Assembly (NCBI RefSeq): GCF_004320525.1
Contig: NZ_SIHX01000006.1
Location: 186,001 to 250,000 of the forward strand
Direction: 5' to 3'
DNA length: 64,000 nucleotides
Source of the DNA: Arthrobacter sp. S39
GTDB taxonomy: Bacteria; Actinomycetota; Actinomycetes; Actinomycetales; Micrococcaceae
The position numbers and the translations under genes were made by a program. Positions 8,369 through 16,381 of the stretch are shown one piece after another (position 1 is the stretch's first letter; each line of letters begins with the position of its first letter). The notes under the pieces are model-generated. The model ran no database searches, was not told where the DNA came from, and saw only the letters and a list, made by a program, of their open reading frames with translations.

Positions 8369-9229
8369 ATGACCGTTTCACCGACCACCTCCGATGGCCG
8401 CCGTTCCGGGCCCACCAGAATCGAAATCATCCCCACCGAGGGAATCGTCGAGCGCGTTGCGTCCAGGGTGCCGCTGACCACGCCCATCACGGTGACGTGC
8501 CTGCCCCACCACGGAATTGAGCGGACCCTGCGCGCCGCCGTTCAGCTGAGCGTCCTCGGATACAAGGCAATCCCGCACCTCGCCGCCCGCAGCCTGCAGA
8601 GCCGCGCCGAGCTGACCGGAATCCTTCGTGACTGCGATGCTGCCGGCATCGGTGAAGTGTTTGTGATCGGCGGCGACCGGAAGAGGCCCGCCGGTATTTA
8701 CGAGTCAGCCCTTCCCGTGCTGGAAGACATCGCACAGTACACAGGCGGGAGGATGCGGGCGGGCGTTGCAGGCTACCCCGAGGGCCATCCCTCTGTTGGC
8801 CCGGTGGACGTGCTGGACGCGCTGCTGGCCAAGCAGCACCTGGCCTCGCACGTGGTGACGCAGATGTGCTTCTCAGCATCGACAATCCTCGACTTCGCCG
8901 CGCTCCTGCGCCGTGAAGGCGTGGCGCTGCCCGTCTGGGCGGGCGTTGCCGGGTCCGTTCCCCGGGCCAAGCTGGTCTCGCTGGGGACGCAGATCGGCGT
9001 CGGAAGTTCCCTCAAGTTCCTCAGCCGCAAGGGCCCGCTGGCCCTCAAGCTCCTGGGCGGCGACCGGTACTCGCCTGACTCGCTGATTGCCGGGCTGGAA
9101 AGCCGTCCCGGCAGCATCGCGGGCGTCCACCTCTACAGCTTCAACAGCCTTGATTCGGTTCCCGGCGGGCCGGATCTGGCGCCGGTTCCGTCAGCGGCGC
9201 TGATTCCGGGGGCAGCACGTGAGGACTGA
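8369..9229 (+). CDS. MetF-like 5,10-methylenetetrahydrofolate reductase under glycine control
   Basis: A 286-residue protein resembling a short MetF-type TIM barrel: EIIPTEGIVERVASR near the N-terminus, TVTCLPHHGIERTL, FVIGGDRKRPAGIYES, GVAGYPEGHP, VTQMCFSAS and VHLYSFNS. These are the flavin and folate contact strands of the family. It should interconvert methylene- and methyl-tetrahydrofolate. Control by a glycine riboswitch suggests it handles one-carbon units released when glycine is plentiful rather than methionine synthesis alone. A 75-residue gene overlaps its end. The start is set by GGAG and the riboswitch geometry. Confidence 0.85.
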   Translation: MTVSPTTSDGRRSGPTRIEIIPTEGIVERVASRVPLTTPITVTCLPHHGIERTLRAAVQLSVLGYKAIPHLAARSLQSRAELTGILRDCDAAGIGEVFVIGGDRKRPAGIYESALPVLEDIAQYTGGRMRAGVAGYPEGHPSVGPVDVLDALLAKQHLASHVVTQMCFSASTILDFAALLRREGVALPVWAGVAGSVPRAKLVSLGTQIGVGSSLKFLSRKGPLALKLLGGDRYSPDSLIAGLESRPGSIAGVHLYSFNSLDSVPGGPDLAPVPSAALIPGAARED

Positions 9230-9446
9230 GGCTTTGACGAGCGTGCCGCGCTGGCGCCGGGTGTCGTGGAACGCCCTGCCCGTGGGCCAGTCGGTGCGGC
9301 TGTCGCAGGACGGGCTCCCCATCGGCTCCGGCACCGTGGACGGCACCACCGCTGACGGCTCCATCATCTGGGTGGTGATGGACGGCTGGTCCGAGCGGCG
9401 GATGTTCCACCGGCAGGATTACGTCCGGGTGGAGATCAACGCGTAG
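9219..9446 (+). CDS. Small hypothetical protein overlapping the MetF-like gene
   Basis: A 75-residue protein from GTG 9219, overlapping the previous stop by 11 bases, which suggests coupled translation within the riboswitch operon. The sequence has a beta-rich pattern (VGQSVRLSQDGLPIGSGTVDG, then IIWVVMDG and RRMFHRQDYVRVEI) like a small SH3-type barrel. No motif gives a function. It may be an accessory protein of the reductase. Confidence 0.6.
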   Translation: MRTEALTSVPRWRRVSWNALPVGQSVRLSQDGLPIGSGTVDGTTADGSIIWVVMDGWSERRMFHRQDYVRVEINA

Positions 9447-9557
9447 CTCAGTCCGTTTCCGGCCCTTCGCAGAAGTGGGAGCCGTCTTCACAGCCCTCCT
9501 GCGCTGACACTTGGCTAGAAGGTGTCAATGAAGGATCCTGCGGCGGAGAGGCTCTCG

Positions 9558-9668
9558 TCAGAACCGGTTGCGGCTGCGGGGATTTGCCGTGGGGTTCTGC
9601 TTGGCCCGGAGGGCTCGCACGATGCGGCTGATGATGGTGGGCAGGAATGCGAGCAGGAGCTTCTTCAT
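9558..9668 (-). CDS. 36-residue basic, amphipathic small protein
   Basis: A short frame starting MKKLLLAFLPTIISRIVRAL, then a basic tail NPTANPRSRNRF. The first 22 residues form a hydrophobic/basic helix that could insert in or lie on the membrane. It is 82 bases after the DUF3618 gene and on the same strand, so it is probably the last gene of the stress operon. The ribosome site (GGAAC) is weak. I know of similar short genes in this position only in general terms, so the call rests on composition and context. Confidence 0.5.
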   Translation of the reverse strand: MKKLLLAFLPTIISRIVRALRAKQNPTANPRSRNRF

Positions 9669-9750
9669 GGCGGTGGTTCCGTTCGTTAGTTGGGGGGAAG
9701 GCCACGGGGCCGCCCTTCCATTGAAGGACGGCCCGCGCGGTTACGTTGCC

Positions 9751-10380
9751 TCAGGTGTTTTGGACGTGGTCCTTGGCGTCTGTGGCTCTGTCTCGTACGT
9801 CTGCGGCGGCGTATTGGCCTTCGGTTTTGACGTGTTCGGCGGCGTCGGTGGCGGTGGCTTTGACGTTTTCCATGGCTTCCTGGGCTGGTTCCTTCAGGCC
9901 CTGTGCCATGTCTTTGGCGGCTTCGGTCAGCTCGGTGGTCAGCGGTTCGGCCGCGTTTTTGAGGGCGTCGGCCGCTTCGCGTTCCTTCTCGCTCGCCGGG
10001 ATGAGGGAGGAGAGGAGCATGCCTGCGCCGAAGGCGATGAGGCCTGCGGCCAGGGGGTTGCCCTGGGTTTTGGCCTTGACCTGGGCCGGGGCTTCGCCGA
10101 TCGCGTGGCCGGCGTCGCCGAGGGTGGAGCCGACGGCGTCACCGGCGTGGCCCATGGCGTTGCCGGTGTGTCCGGTGCCGGTGTGGATGTTGGCGTTGGC
10201 GTGGTCGGCTGCTCCCATGACTTTCTCCTTCACGCCGAAGACGGCGTCCCTGACCTTGTCGGTCTGGCGGTGGACGATGTTGGACGGGGTGACTTTGTCG
10301 GCCACGGCGTCGACGTTGGTGCCGAGCCGGGCTCGGGTTGCTTCTATGTCTGAACGGATTGCGTCCGGGTTCTCGCTCAT
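9751..10380 (-). CDS. DUF3618 domain membrane-associated protein
   Basis: A 209-residue protein starting MSENPDAIRSDIEATRARLG, the DUF3618 signature. A short hydrophobic segment at about residues 112-126 (LAAGLIAFGAGMLLSSLIP) anchors it. The rest is Ala/Glu/Lys-rich with many VKATATDAAEHVK-like repeats, as in LEA-type stress proteins. Its start overlaps the stop of the holin-like gene by four bases (ATGA). Proteins of this group are part of general envelope stress responses in actinobacteria; no enzyme activity is expected. Confidence 0.85.
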   Translation of the reverse strand: MSENPDAIRSDIEATRARLGTNVDAVADKVTPSNIVHRQTDKVRDAVFGVKEKVMGAADHANANIHTGTGHTGNAMGHAGDAVGSTLGDAGHAIGEAPAQVKAKTQGNPLAAGLIAFGAGMLLSSLIPASEKEREAADALKNAAEPLTTELTEAAKDMAQGLKEPAQEAMENVKATATDAAEHVKTEGQYAAADVRDRATDAKDHVQNT

Positions 10381-10808
10381 CGTTTTACCTCACCGGGTTT
10401 CAGGGTTGGGGGGATTTCTGAGAGGGTTTCGCCTGTCTGGGGCAGGCCTTTGACCTGCTTGAGTTCGCTCCGGCCGATGGAGGCCAGAACGGCGGCGACG
10501 ATGCCCCAGATCAGGGCGACGACGACGGCGGACCAGCCCAGTCCCATCAGCGCGCCCAGGGCGTACCAGAGCGCGATGGAGAGGAAGAGGAGCACGAAGT
10601 GCCCTGCGACGCCGGCGCCGGCAAGCATGCCGCCGCCTTTGCCGGCCTTCGTGGCTGACTGTTTCAGTTCGGCCTTGGCGAGTTCGACCTCCTGGCGCAT
10701 CAGCGTGGACAGGTCACGGGTCACCTCACCGAACAGATCACCCAAAGAGGTGTTATCCGCCTTCACATGCGCCGCCGAAGCAGGTGGTTCGGGAATATGG
10801 CTGCTCAC
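10377..10808 (-). CDS. Phage-holin-superfamily (Act_holin/DUF1469-like) membrane protein
   Basis: A 143-residue protein with DLSTLMRQEVELAKAELKQS at about residues 32-51, the hallmark of this family, and two hydrophobic segments at about 65-85 and 88-110. Despite the name it is a chromosomal membrane protein, not part of a prophage here. It starts at GTG 10808, overlapping the previous stop (GTGA), and overlaps the DUF3618 gene by four bases, so the three genes form one operon. Confidence 0.87.
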   Translation of the reverse strand: MSSHIPEPPASAAHVKADNTSLGDLFGEVTRDLSTLMRQEVELAKAELKQSATKAGKGGGMLAGAGVAGHFVLLFLSIALWYALGALMGLGWSAVVVALIWGIVAAVLASIGRSELKQVKGLPQTGETLSEIPPTLKPGEVKR

Positions 10809-11629
10809 AGGTGACGGCCTTCCGTGTCCCGTGCCGTGGTGCTGCGGAACGGATCATCCTCTTCCCGCAGCGGGGTGTCCGCGGCGGTGCCAGCGGGCAG
10901 CGTCTGGGTGGACACCGGTCCTCCCGAGACGCGGGGCTCGTCAAAGAGGCCACGGTCGTCGCCGGCAGCGAAAACTGTTTCCTGGCGAATCGGGGTCTGC
11001 GGCACCGCGGCAGTCCTCGGCGCGGGAGTGTAAGCCTGGCCGGCTCGGCCGCCCCGGGCCTCAGGTGCCCCGGCGGCAAGCCCCCGGGTGAGCCTTCCGG
11101 CAAGGACTCCCGCACCCGCGGCCAGGAGAAGGAAGGTGCCTGGGCGCTGCCGGGCGAAGCTCTTGACCTCCGTGAGCAGCGAACCGGGATCACGGCCGTC
11201 GAGCCACGTTGCAACCGTCTGCGAGCGCTCGGCAGCCTGCCGGACCAGATCCGAGGCCACACCGGGCTGGTCTGAGGCGTCAGCCATGGTCCGCAGCTCC
11301 GAAGAGATCGAGCGGATGCCCTCAGCGACCTTCTGTTGCTGAGTGCCTGCCTGGCTGGTGAGGTCCGACTTGGCCTGGTGCAGGAGGTCACGGGCATTTG
11401 ATTTCACCTCGGATGCGACGTTGCCGGCTTCCGTCTTTGCCGTCTGGGCCACGTCCTTCGCTGCACCCGCGGCCTGGCTGGCTACGTGGGTGGCCTCGTC
11501 CTTGGCTGCCTCGGATTTGGAGGCGGTACCAGCCCCGGTTCCCACGGGCGACACCGGGGCCGGAGCCGGGTTTCCGTACTGGTCCAGGGTTACTGGCGAC
11601 GCGGTCTGGGGCCATTGGTTTTCAGTCAT
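10805..11629 (-). CDS. Ala/Lys-rich stress-type protein with one membrane segment
   Basis: A 274-residue protein. Residues about 30-110 are rich in Ala, Lys, Glu and Thr with repeats of the kind AAKDVAQTAKTEAGNVASEV, resembling LEA/apolipophorin-like coiled regions. A hydrophobic segment follows at about residues 170-185 (TFLLLAAGAGVLAGRL), then a disordered Pro/Thr/Arg-rich tail. ATG 11629 was chosen over an earlier in-frame start because AAAGAGAG lies just upstream. It heads the operon with the holin-like and DUF3618 genes, and two operator boxes lie upstream. Confidence 0.75.
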   Translation of the reverse strand: MTENQWPQTASPVTLDQYGNPAPAPVSPVGTGAGTASKSEAAKDEATHVASQAAGAAKDVAQTAKTEAGNVASEVKSNARDLLHQAKSDLTSQAGTQQQKVAEGIRSISSELRTMADASDQPGVASDLVRQAAERSQTVATWLDGRDPGSLLTEVKSFARQRPGTFLLLAAGAGVLAGRLTRGLAAGAPEARGGRAGQAYTPAPRTAAVPQTPIRQETVFAAGDDRGLFDEPRVSGGPVSTQTLPAGTAADTPLREEDDPFRSTTARDTEGRHL

Positions 11630-11692
11630 GGTCGCTCTCTTTCGTGAAGGGTTCGCTGGCAAGAGCCGCCAGCACTGCTGGCTTCGCAATAG

Positions 11693-11728
11693 TAAGCATG
11701 ATTACTAAATAGATACTAAGCACACTTG
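11693..11728. promoter_or_regulatory. Operator pair I (TAAGCATGMTTA boxes), side of the membrane-protein operon
   Basis: Two 12-base boxes, TAAGCATGATTA (11693-11704) and TAAGCACACTTG (11717-11728), have centres 24 bases apart. Flanking bases extend the first to AGTAAGCATGATTACT. The pair lies 64-100 bases upstream of the leftward operon. See the matching pair at 11807-11842. Confidence 0.75.
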
Positions 11729-11806
11729 CTATTGCGCACGCAAGGCGCTGCGCCCTGCGGGTCCGCGCCTTTGGGTGGCGGGAGCATTCGCTGGGCATAA
11801 AAATGC

Positions 11807-11842
11807 TAAGCATGCTTGCCAAGTGGATGCTAAGCATGCTTA
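11807..11842. promoter_or_regulatory. Operator pair II (TAAGCATGCTTA boxes), side of the MarR/catalase operon
   Basis: TAAGCATGCTTG (11807-11818) and the perfect palindrome TAAGCATGCTTA (11831-11842) again have centres 24 bases apart, the same geometry as pair I. They lie just before the regulator gene. Two helical turns plus a little between centres suggests two dimers bound on one face. Confidence 0.8.
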
Positions 11843-11888
11843 TGGTAGGTCCCACACCGAGACGCTCCCAAGGAAGGGACTGCTTGCG

Positions 11889-12359
11889 ATGACCGCCGAA
11901 CGAGGGCGTGATCTACCGGGTGGCTGCCGCCTCCTGTCGCTGGCCGCGAGTCTGGTCCAGCGGCGTCAGGATGACCCCCTTGTGCCGCTGGGGCTCACGC
12001 GTGCGGCTGTCATAGCCCTTGAAGGCCTCGCTGCCGGCGCCCTGAACGAGGAACAGCTGGCCATCGCCGTCCATGCCAGAAGCCAGACCCTCGGAAAAAT
12101 TCTGGTGAGGCTGAGAGCTGCGGGACTCGTCAGCAGGAACCGGCATCCGCGGGGCGGGCGTCGGCCCGTCGTTGGGCTCACGGGCGCCGGCCGGGCGACG
12201 CTCCAGGCCGCCACAGCGAACCGCGGGCGGGCAGGTCCGCCGCCGGACCTCCCGGACCGGGCGCCGCCGTCGTACGCTCTGCCCGTTTCCATCAGGAGCC
12301 GCAGCCGGCATCCGGCGCTTTCACCAGCAGTTCATTCCAGTTATCAGATCAAAAAGTAA
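11889..12359 (+). CDS. MarR-like winged-helix regulator of the stress/catalase locus
   Basis: A 156-residue protein. Residues about 35-105 form a MarR-type winged helix: LTRAAVIALEGLA, the recognition helix region ARSQTLGKILVRLRAAGLVSRNRHP, and the wing RPVVGLTGAGRATL. The remaining tail (from about residue 115) is Pro/Arg/Ser-rich and unlike a normal MarR dimer helix, which might reflect an old frameshift or a disordered end. ATG 11889 follows AGGAAGGGA. The Mn catalase gene begins nine bases after its stop. It is the natural candidate to bind the four TAAGCATGCTTA boxes. Confidence 0.7.
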   Translation: MTAERGRDLPGGCRLLSLAASLVQRRQDDPLVPLGLTRAAVIALEGLAAGALNEEQLAIAVHARSQTLGKILVRLRAAGLVSRNRHPRGGRRPVVGLTGAGRATLQAATANRGRAGPPPDLPDRAPPSYALPVSIRSRSRHPALSPAVHSSYQIKK

Positions 12360-12368
12360 GGAAACACC

Positions 12369-13379
12369 ATGTACCTGCATACACAGCTTTTGATCAACGA
12401 AATCGCCGCCGATGAGCCGGATCCCGCAGCGGCGAACGCGCTGCAGGAGGGCCTGGGCGGGCAGTTCGGTGAGATGCGCACCATGATGCAGTACCTGTTC
12501 CAAAGCATGAACTTCCGCGGTGATGCCGCCGCCAAGCCCTATAAGGACCTGCTTCAGGGAGTCGGCACCGAGGAGATCAGCCATGTTGAGCTCATCGGCA
12601 CCACCATCTCCCAGCTCCTGGATGGCTCCCCGCGGTACCAGGGCAAAAAGGCCGACCCCGTGGACCAGCCCGGCGCCAAGGGCGCCACGCCGCTGAAGAT
12701 CGCTCTGGACACCAGCAATATCCACCACTACCTGGTGGGGGCCCAGGGCGCGCTGCCCGTGGATGCGGCCGGCAATCCGTGGAGCGGATCCTATGTCTAC
12801 AACAGCGGAAACCTGGTCCTGGACCTGCTCTACAACCTGATGCTGGAATCCACTGGCCGGCTGCAGAAATGCCGCATCTATGAAATGACGGAGAACAAAA
12901 CCGCGCGGTCCACCATCGCCTACCTCATCGTCCGCGACCAGGCGCATGAGAACGCTTTCGCCAAGGCACTGGAAAGCCTGGGCGTGAACTGGGGCAAGGT
13001 GCTGCCCATTCCGAAGACCAACGCCGAGCAGTTCCCGGAGGTCAAGAAGCTGCTGGATACAGGGCTGCAGAGCGTCCAGTTCACGTTCAGCGCCGACAAC
13101 CTTAGCGAAGCCGGAAAGCTCTACCGCGGGGCATCGCCCTCCAACGACGGCACCGAGCTCAGCACTGAAGTCTCACCCGACGGATTCCCGATGACCATCT
13201 CGCCGGAGCGGCGCGAGGAATTCGCGCCGGGACTCGACCCCGACCTGTTGGCACTGATCCAAGCCACCGCAGAGGTGGAGCTCAAGGACGCGGCCAATCC
13301 GAAGGACACCACGTCCACCAGCGCCGCAAAGAGCTCCGGCGGCACTGCAAAGACCGCAAAGACGCCCAAAAAGTCCTGA
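12369..13379 (+). CDS. Manganese catalase
   Basis: A 336-residue dimanganese catalase. The ligands of the family are in place: Glu35 (QFGEMRTMMQYLFQS), Glu69 and His72 (GTEEISHVE), Glu160 (LMLESTGR) and His193 (RDQAHENAF), with the same 33-residue spacing between the last two as in the Lactobacillus enzyme. It converts hydrogen peroxide to water and oxygen in the cytoplasm without haem. The C-terminal 35 residues are a Thr/Ser/Ala/Lys tail. It is co-transcribed with the MarR-like regulator; AAGGAAACACC provides the ribosome site. Confidence 0.95.
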   Translation: MYLHTQLLINEIAADEPDPAAANALQEGLGGQFGEMRTMMQYLFQSMNFRGDAAAKPYKDLLQGVGTEEISHVELIGTTISQLLDGSPRYQGKKADPVDQPGAKGATPLKIALDTSNIHHYLVGAQGALPVDAAGNPWSGSYVYNSGNLVLDLLYNLMLESTGRLQKCRIYEMTENKTARSTIAYLIVRDQAHENAFAKALESLGVNWGKVLPIPKTNAEQFPEVKKLLDTGLQSVQFTFSADNLSEAGKLYRGASPSNDGTELSTEVSPDGFPMTISPERREEFAPGLDPDLLALIQATAEVELKDAANPKDTTSTSAAKSSGGTAKTAKTPKKS

Positions 13380-13407
13380 TCGGACTGATCGCGGCCGCGA
13401 AAAACTG

Positions 13408-13446
13408 AAGCGGGCGACGGCGGGACCTCCCGCCGTCGCCCGTTTT
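13408..13446 (+). terminator. Palindrome family A, copy 4, with T-tract
   Basis: Stem AAGCGGGCGACGGCGGGA paired with TCCCGCCGTCGCCCGTTTT, 28 bases after the catalase stop. The run of T residues at the end makes it a good intrinsic terminator for the stress operon. Confidence 0.88.
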
Positions 13447-13517
13447 GTGCTGCCCCGAAAGGCGCCGACGGACGGCACCTATGAGGTCCGCCTGAGTGAT
13501 CATAATTCCGAAAAGTC

Positions 13518-13550
13518 TTGCATTGTGAGCTGAAACCCATAATATGGGTT
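13518..13550 (+). promoter_or_regulatory. Promoter with overlapping palindromic operator
   Basis: TTGCAT (13518-13523) and TAATAT (13540-13545) form a sigma-70-type promoter with 16-base spacing. The perfect palindrome AACCCATAATATGGGTT (13534-13550, eight-base arms around one base) covers the -10 hexamer, so a bound repressor would block transcription. The regulator is probably the IclR protein at the other end of the operon. Confidence 0.7.
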
Positions 13551-13629
13551 TAGTGATGTGGCCTCCCTCACGGTGCACATCTGTTCCCAAGCCTTCAATG
13601 TGGAAGGCCCAACGATCGGATTCCCCCTC

Positions 13630-15078
13630 ATGTCAGACATAGCTGTCCTGATCAACACGGCCGTGGCGGTCCTCGCCGCCGTCGTCCTCATTGTCCGTTT
13701 CAGAGTCAATCCCGTCATCGCCCTGGTCATCGGTTCCGTGTACCTCGGCCTCGCTGTCGGCCTGGGCGTCGAAAAGACCGTCAAAACCATCACGTCCGGG
13801 TTCGGCGAGATCATGGTCGAGGTGGGCCTGCTGATCGCCTTCGGCGTGCTGATGGGCTCCATCCTCAACCAGAGCGGCGCCATCCGCCGCCTCGTGGAGC
13901 ACCTCCTGAGCACGTTCGGCCCCAAGCGGCTGCCCTACACCATGGGCCTGGCCATCGGAACGGTGCTGCAGTCCATCTTCCTGGACGTGCTGCTGGTCAT
14001 CTCTGCTCCGCTGGCCCGCAAGCTGGCACCGAAGATCGGCAAGCTGGGCACCGCCCGGATGGCCACCGCCATGGCCATCGCCCTCGAATGCGGCATCGTT
14101 TTCACGGTTCCCGGCGTCGCGTCCCTCGCCCTGGCCGGCCTCCTGAACGTCCCGCTGGGCAAAATGCTCCTGTTCGGGCTCCTCCTGGTCATCCCCACCA
14201 TCGTCATTTCCATCGCCATCATGACCTTCCTCTTCCGCCGCGGCTTCTGGAACGAGGCCAAGGACGAGGACCACACCTTCGTCGAGGAGGAGGACCGCGA
14301 AGGCGAGGAAGAGTACGACGGCGGCACGCGCCAGTCCCCGGCCGGCCAGTCCGGCGGCAGCGGACCGGGTGTCGGCGCATCCGGCGCCCAGCCGGGCCCC
14401 GGAACCGTTACCGTGGCCGAACGCGAACGGAAACAGGCACCCCTGATCCTGCTCTTCGCCCCGCTCCTGGCCTCGCTGCTCCTCATCGGCGCCGGCGCGA
14501 TCCTGCAGATACTGAACATCGACATGCCCTGGCTCCAGCTTCTCGGCGAGCCCGTCATTGCCCTGCTCATCGGCCTGATCGGCACCTGCCTCGTGACCCG
14601 CGCCGCCATCGGCCAGGACCGTGTTGAACAGGCCATCACCGTGGGCTTCAAGGAAAGCGGACAGATCCTGATCCTCACCGGAGTCGGCGGATCCCTCGCC
14701 GCCACCGTCGCCGCGGCCGGCCTCGGTGACATCCTGGGCGGTTTCTTCTCCGCGAGCACCGTCGCCCCGCTCCTGGTGGTCTGGGCCATCGCCGCTGTCC
14801 TGCATATCGCCGTCGGCTCCGTCACGCTGTCCGCCATCACCGCGGCCGGACTGCTCGCTCCCATCGCCCCGGCCATCGGACTGGATCCGGTACTCCTTGC
14901 CCTTGCCGCCGGCGCCGGATCGCTCTTTATGGTCCACGTCACCAGCAACACTTTCTGGCTCCTGCCGTCGCTGCTGGGGCAGAGTGTGAGGGGCGCCCTG
15001 AAATCGGTGACAGTCGGGGTCTCGGTGGCCTCCGTCGTCGCGATCCTGCTGATCATGCCCATGAGCCTGCTGTTCTGA
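13630..15078 (+). CDS. GntP-family organic acid permease
   Basis: A 482-residue membrane protein with about 12 hydrophobic segments. The opening (VLINTAVAVLAAVVLIV, RVNPVIALVIG) and the later SVTLSAITAAGLLAP and SGNTFWLL-like SNTFWLLPSL match GntP permeases for gluconate and related acids. An unusual acidic and Gly/Pro-rich cytoplasmic loop sits at about residues 205-265 (EDHTFVEEEDREGEEEYD). It is the first gene of the operon and should import its substrate. ATG 13630 gives a normal N-terminus; a GTG at 13558 is possible but would add a lead with no match. Confidence 0.85.
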   Translation: MSDIAVLINTAVAVLAAVVLIVRFRVNPVIALVIGSVYLGLAVGLGVEKTVKTITSGFGEIMVEVGLLIAFGVLMGSILNQSGAIRRLVEHLLSTFGPKRLPYTMGLAIGTVLQSIFLDVLLVISAPLARKLAPKIGKLGTARMATAMAIALECGIVFTVPGVASLALAGLLNVPLGKMLLFGLLLVIPTIVISIAIMTFLFRRGFWNEAKDEDHTFVEEEDREGEEEYDGGTRQSPAGQSGGSGPGVGASGAQPGPGTVTVAERERKQAPLILLFAPLLASLLLIGAGAILQILNIDMPWLQLLGEPVIALLIGLIGTCLVTRAAIGQDRVEQAITVGFKESGQILILTGVGGSLAATVAAAGLGDILGGFFSASTVAPLLVVWAIAAVLHIAVGSVTLSAITAAGLLAPIAPAIGLDPVLLALAAGAGSLFMVHVTSNTFWLLPSLLGQSVRGALKSVTVGVSVASVVAILLIMPMSLLF

Positions 15079-15130
15079 CCGGATCCGCTCCGTCCGTCCA
15101 GGCACACGCCAACGAAAGAGGAAGAACGAC

Positions 15131-16381
15131 ATGAAACAGACCCCCATCGCGCCCCTGGAGGGAGTACGCGTCCTGGAGCTCGGGAACTACATCGCAGCTC
15201 CCACCGCAGGCAGGCTGCTCGCCGACTTCGGTGCCGAAGTGATCAAGGTGGAACGGCCCGGAACCGGTGACGAACTGCGCAACTGGCGCCTGCACAAGGG
15301 CGATACCTCCATGCTGTACCGGACCATCAACCGCAACAAGAAGTCGGTGGTGCTGGACCTCCGGACCGAAGCCGGCAAGAAGGCCGTGCTGGCGCTCGTT
15401 GCCAAATCGGACATCCTGCTGGAAAACTTCCGGCCGGGAACGCTGGAACGGTGGGGCCTCGGCCCCGAGGTGCTCAACGAAGCCAACCCGGACCTCATCA
15501 TCACCCGCATCTCCGCCTTCGGGCAGACGGGTCCGCTGTCCGAACGGCCCGGTTTCGCCGCCGTCGCCGAAGCCTACGGCGGGTTCCGGAACCTCGTGGG
15601 GGACCCGGACCGGCCGCCGGTCCGGGTGGGCGTCTCCATCGGCGACTCGATCGCCGGCCTCTACGCCGCCTTCGGTTCCATGATGAGCCTGTACCAGCGG
15701 GAAGCACGACGGCGGGACGCGGCCGGCGCTGTGCCGCTCACCGAACGGATCATCGACGTCGCGCTGCACGAGGCGATGTTCTCCATGATGGAATCCCTCA
15801 TCCCTGACTACCAGGCCTACGGCGTGGACCGGCAGCGGGTGGGCGGCCGGATGGAAGGGATCGCCCCGTCCAACGCCTACATCTGCAAGGACGGCGCCAG
15901 CATCGTGGTGGCCGGCAACGGCGACTCGATCTACCAGCGGTACATGGACACCATCGGCCGCCCCGACCTCGCCGCTGACCCGTCGCTGCAGACCAACGCC
16001 GGCCGCTGGGCGAAGCGCGAAGAACTGGACCAGGCCATCGGCGCCTGGACGGCGGAGCTGGACGCCGCCGACACCCTCGCAGCCCTCGACGCCGCCGGCG
16101 TTCCGGCCGGCCCCATCTACACCGCGGCCGACATCAGCACCGACACCCAGTACGCCGCACGGAACATGATCCAGAAGTTCGACGTCTCCACCGGGGACGA
16201 GATCCTGCCCGGTGTGGGCTTCCCCGGCATCGTCCCCGTGATCGGGGACCAGTCACTTCCGATCCGGAACCTCGGACCGGACCTGGGCGAAAACACCAAC
16301 GAAATCCTCGGCGGGCTCCTCAACATGGACCCCGCAGAGATCACGGCGGCCTCCGGCCGCGAGGAGGCCCTGCAGCCATGA
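15131..16381 (+). CDS. CaiB/BaiF (class III) CoA-transferase
   Basis: A 416-residue enzyme with the class III signatures: LEGVRVLELGNYIAAPTAGR, LADFGAEVIKVERPGTGDELR, NRNKKSVVLDLRTEAG, LLENFRPGTLERWGLG and ISAFGQTGPL. The catalytic Asp is expected in the segment after GVSIGDSIAG (family knowledge). It should move CoA from an acyl-CoA such as succinyl- or acetyl-CoA to the imported acid. It overlaps the HMGL-like gene by four bases (ATGA), so the two act together: activation then cleavage. Confidence 0.9.
   Translation: MKQTPIAPLEGVRVLELGNYIAAPTAGRLLADFGAEVIKVERPGTGDELRNWRLHKGDTSMLYRTINRNKKSVVLDLRTEAGKKAVLALVAKSDILLENFRPGTLERWGLGPEVLNEANPDLIITRISAFGQTGPLSERPGFAAVAEAYGGFRNLVGDPDRPPVRVGVSIGDSIAGLYAAFGSMMSLYQREARRRDAAGAVPLTERIIDVALHEAMFSMMESLIPDYQAYGVDRQRVGGRMEGIAPSNAYICKDGASIVVAGNGDSIYQRYMDTIGRPDLAADPSLQTNAGRWAKREELDQAIGAWTAELDAADTLAALDAAGVPAGPIYTAADISTDTQYAARNMIQKFDVSTGDEILPGVGFPGIVPVIGDQSLPIRNLGPDLGENTNEILGGLLNMDPAEITAASGREEALQP

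Noticed and set aside
10377..10808. Holin-like protein as evidence for a prophage
   Set aside because: No other phage genes are near; this family occurs as chromosomal membrane proteins with DUF3618 proteins.
13633..15147. 504-codon open frame opposite the GntP permease
   Set aside because: Product is Asp/Gly/His-rich, the mirror of hydrophobic codons; the plus strand encodes a full transporter.
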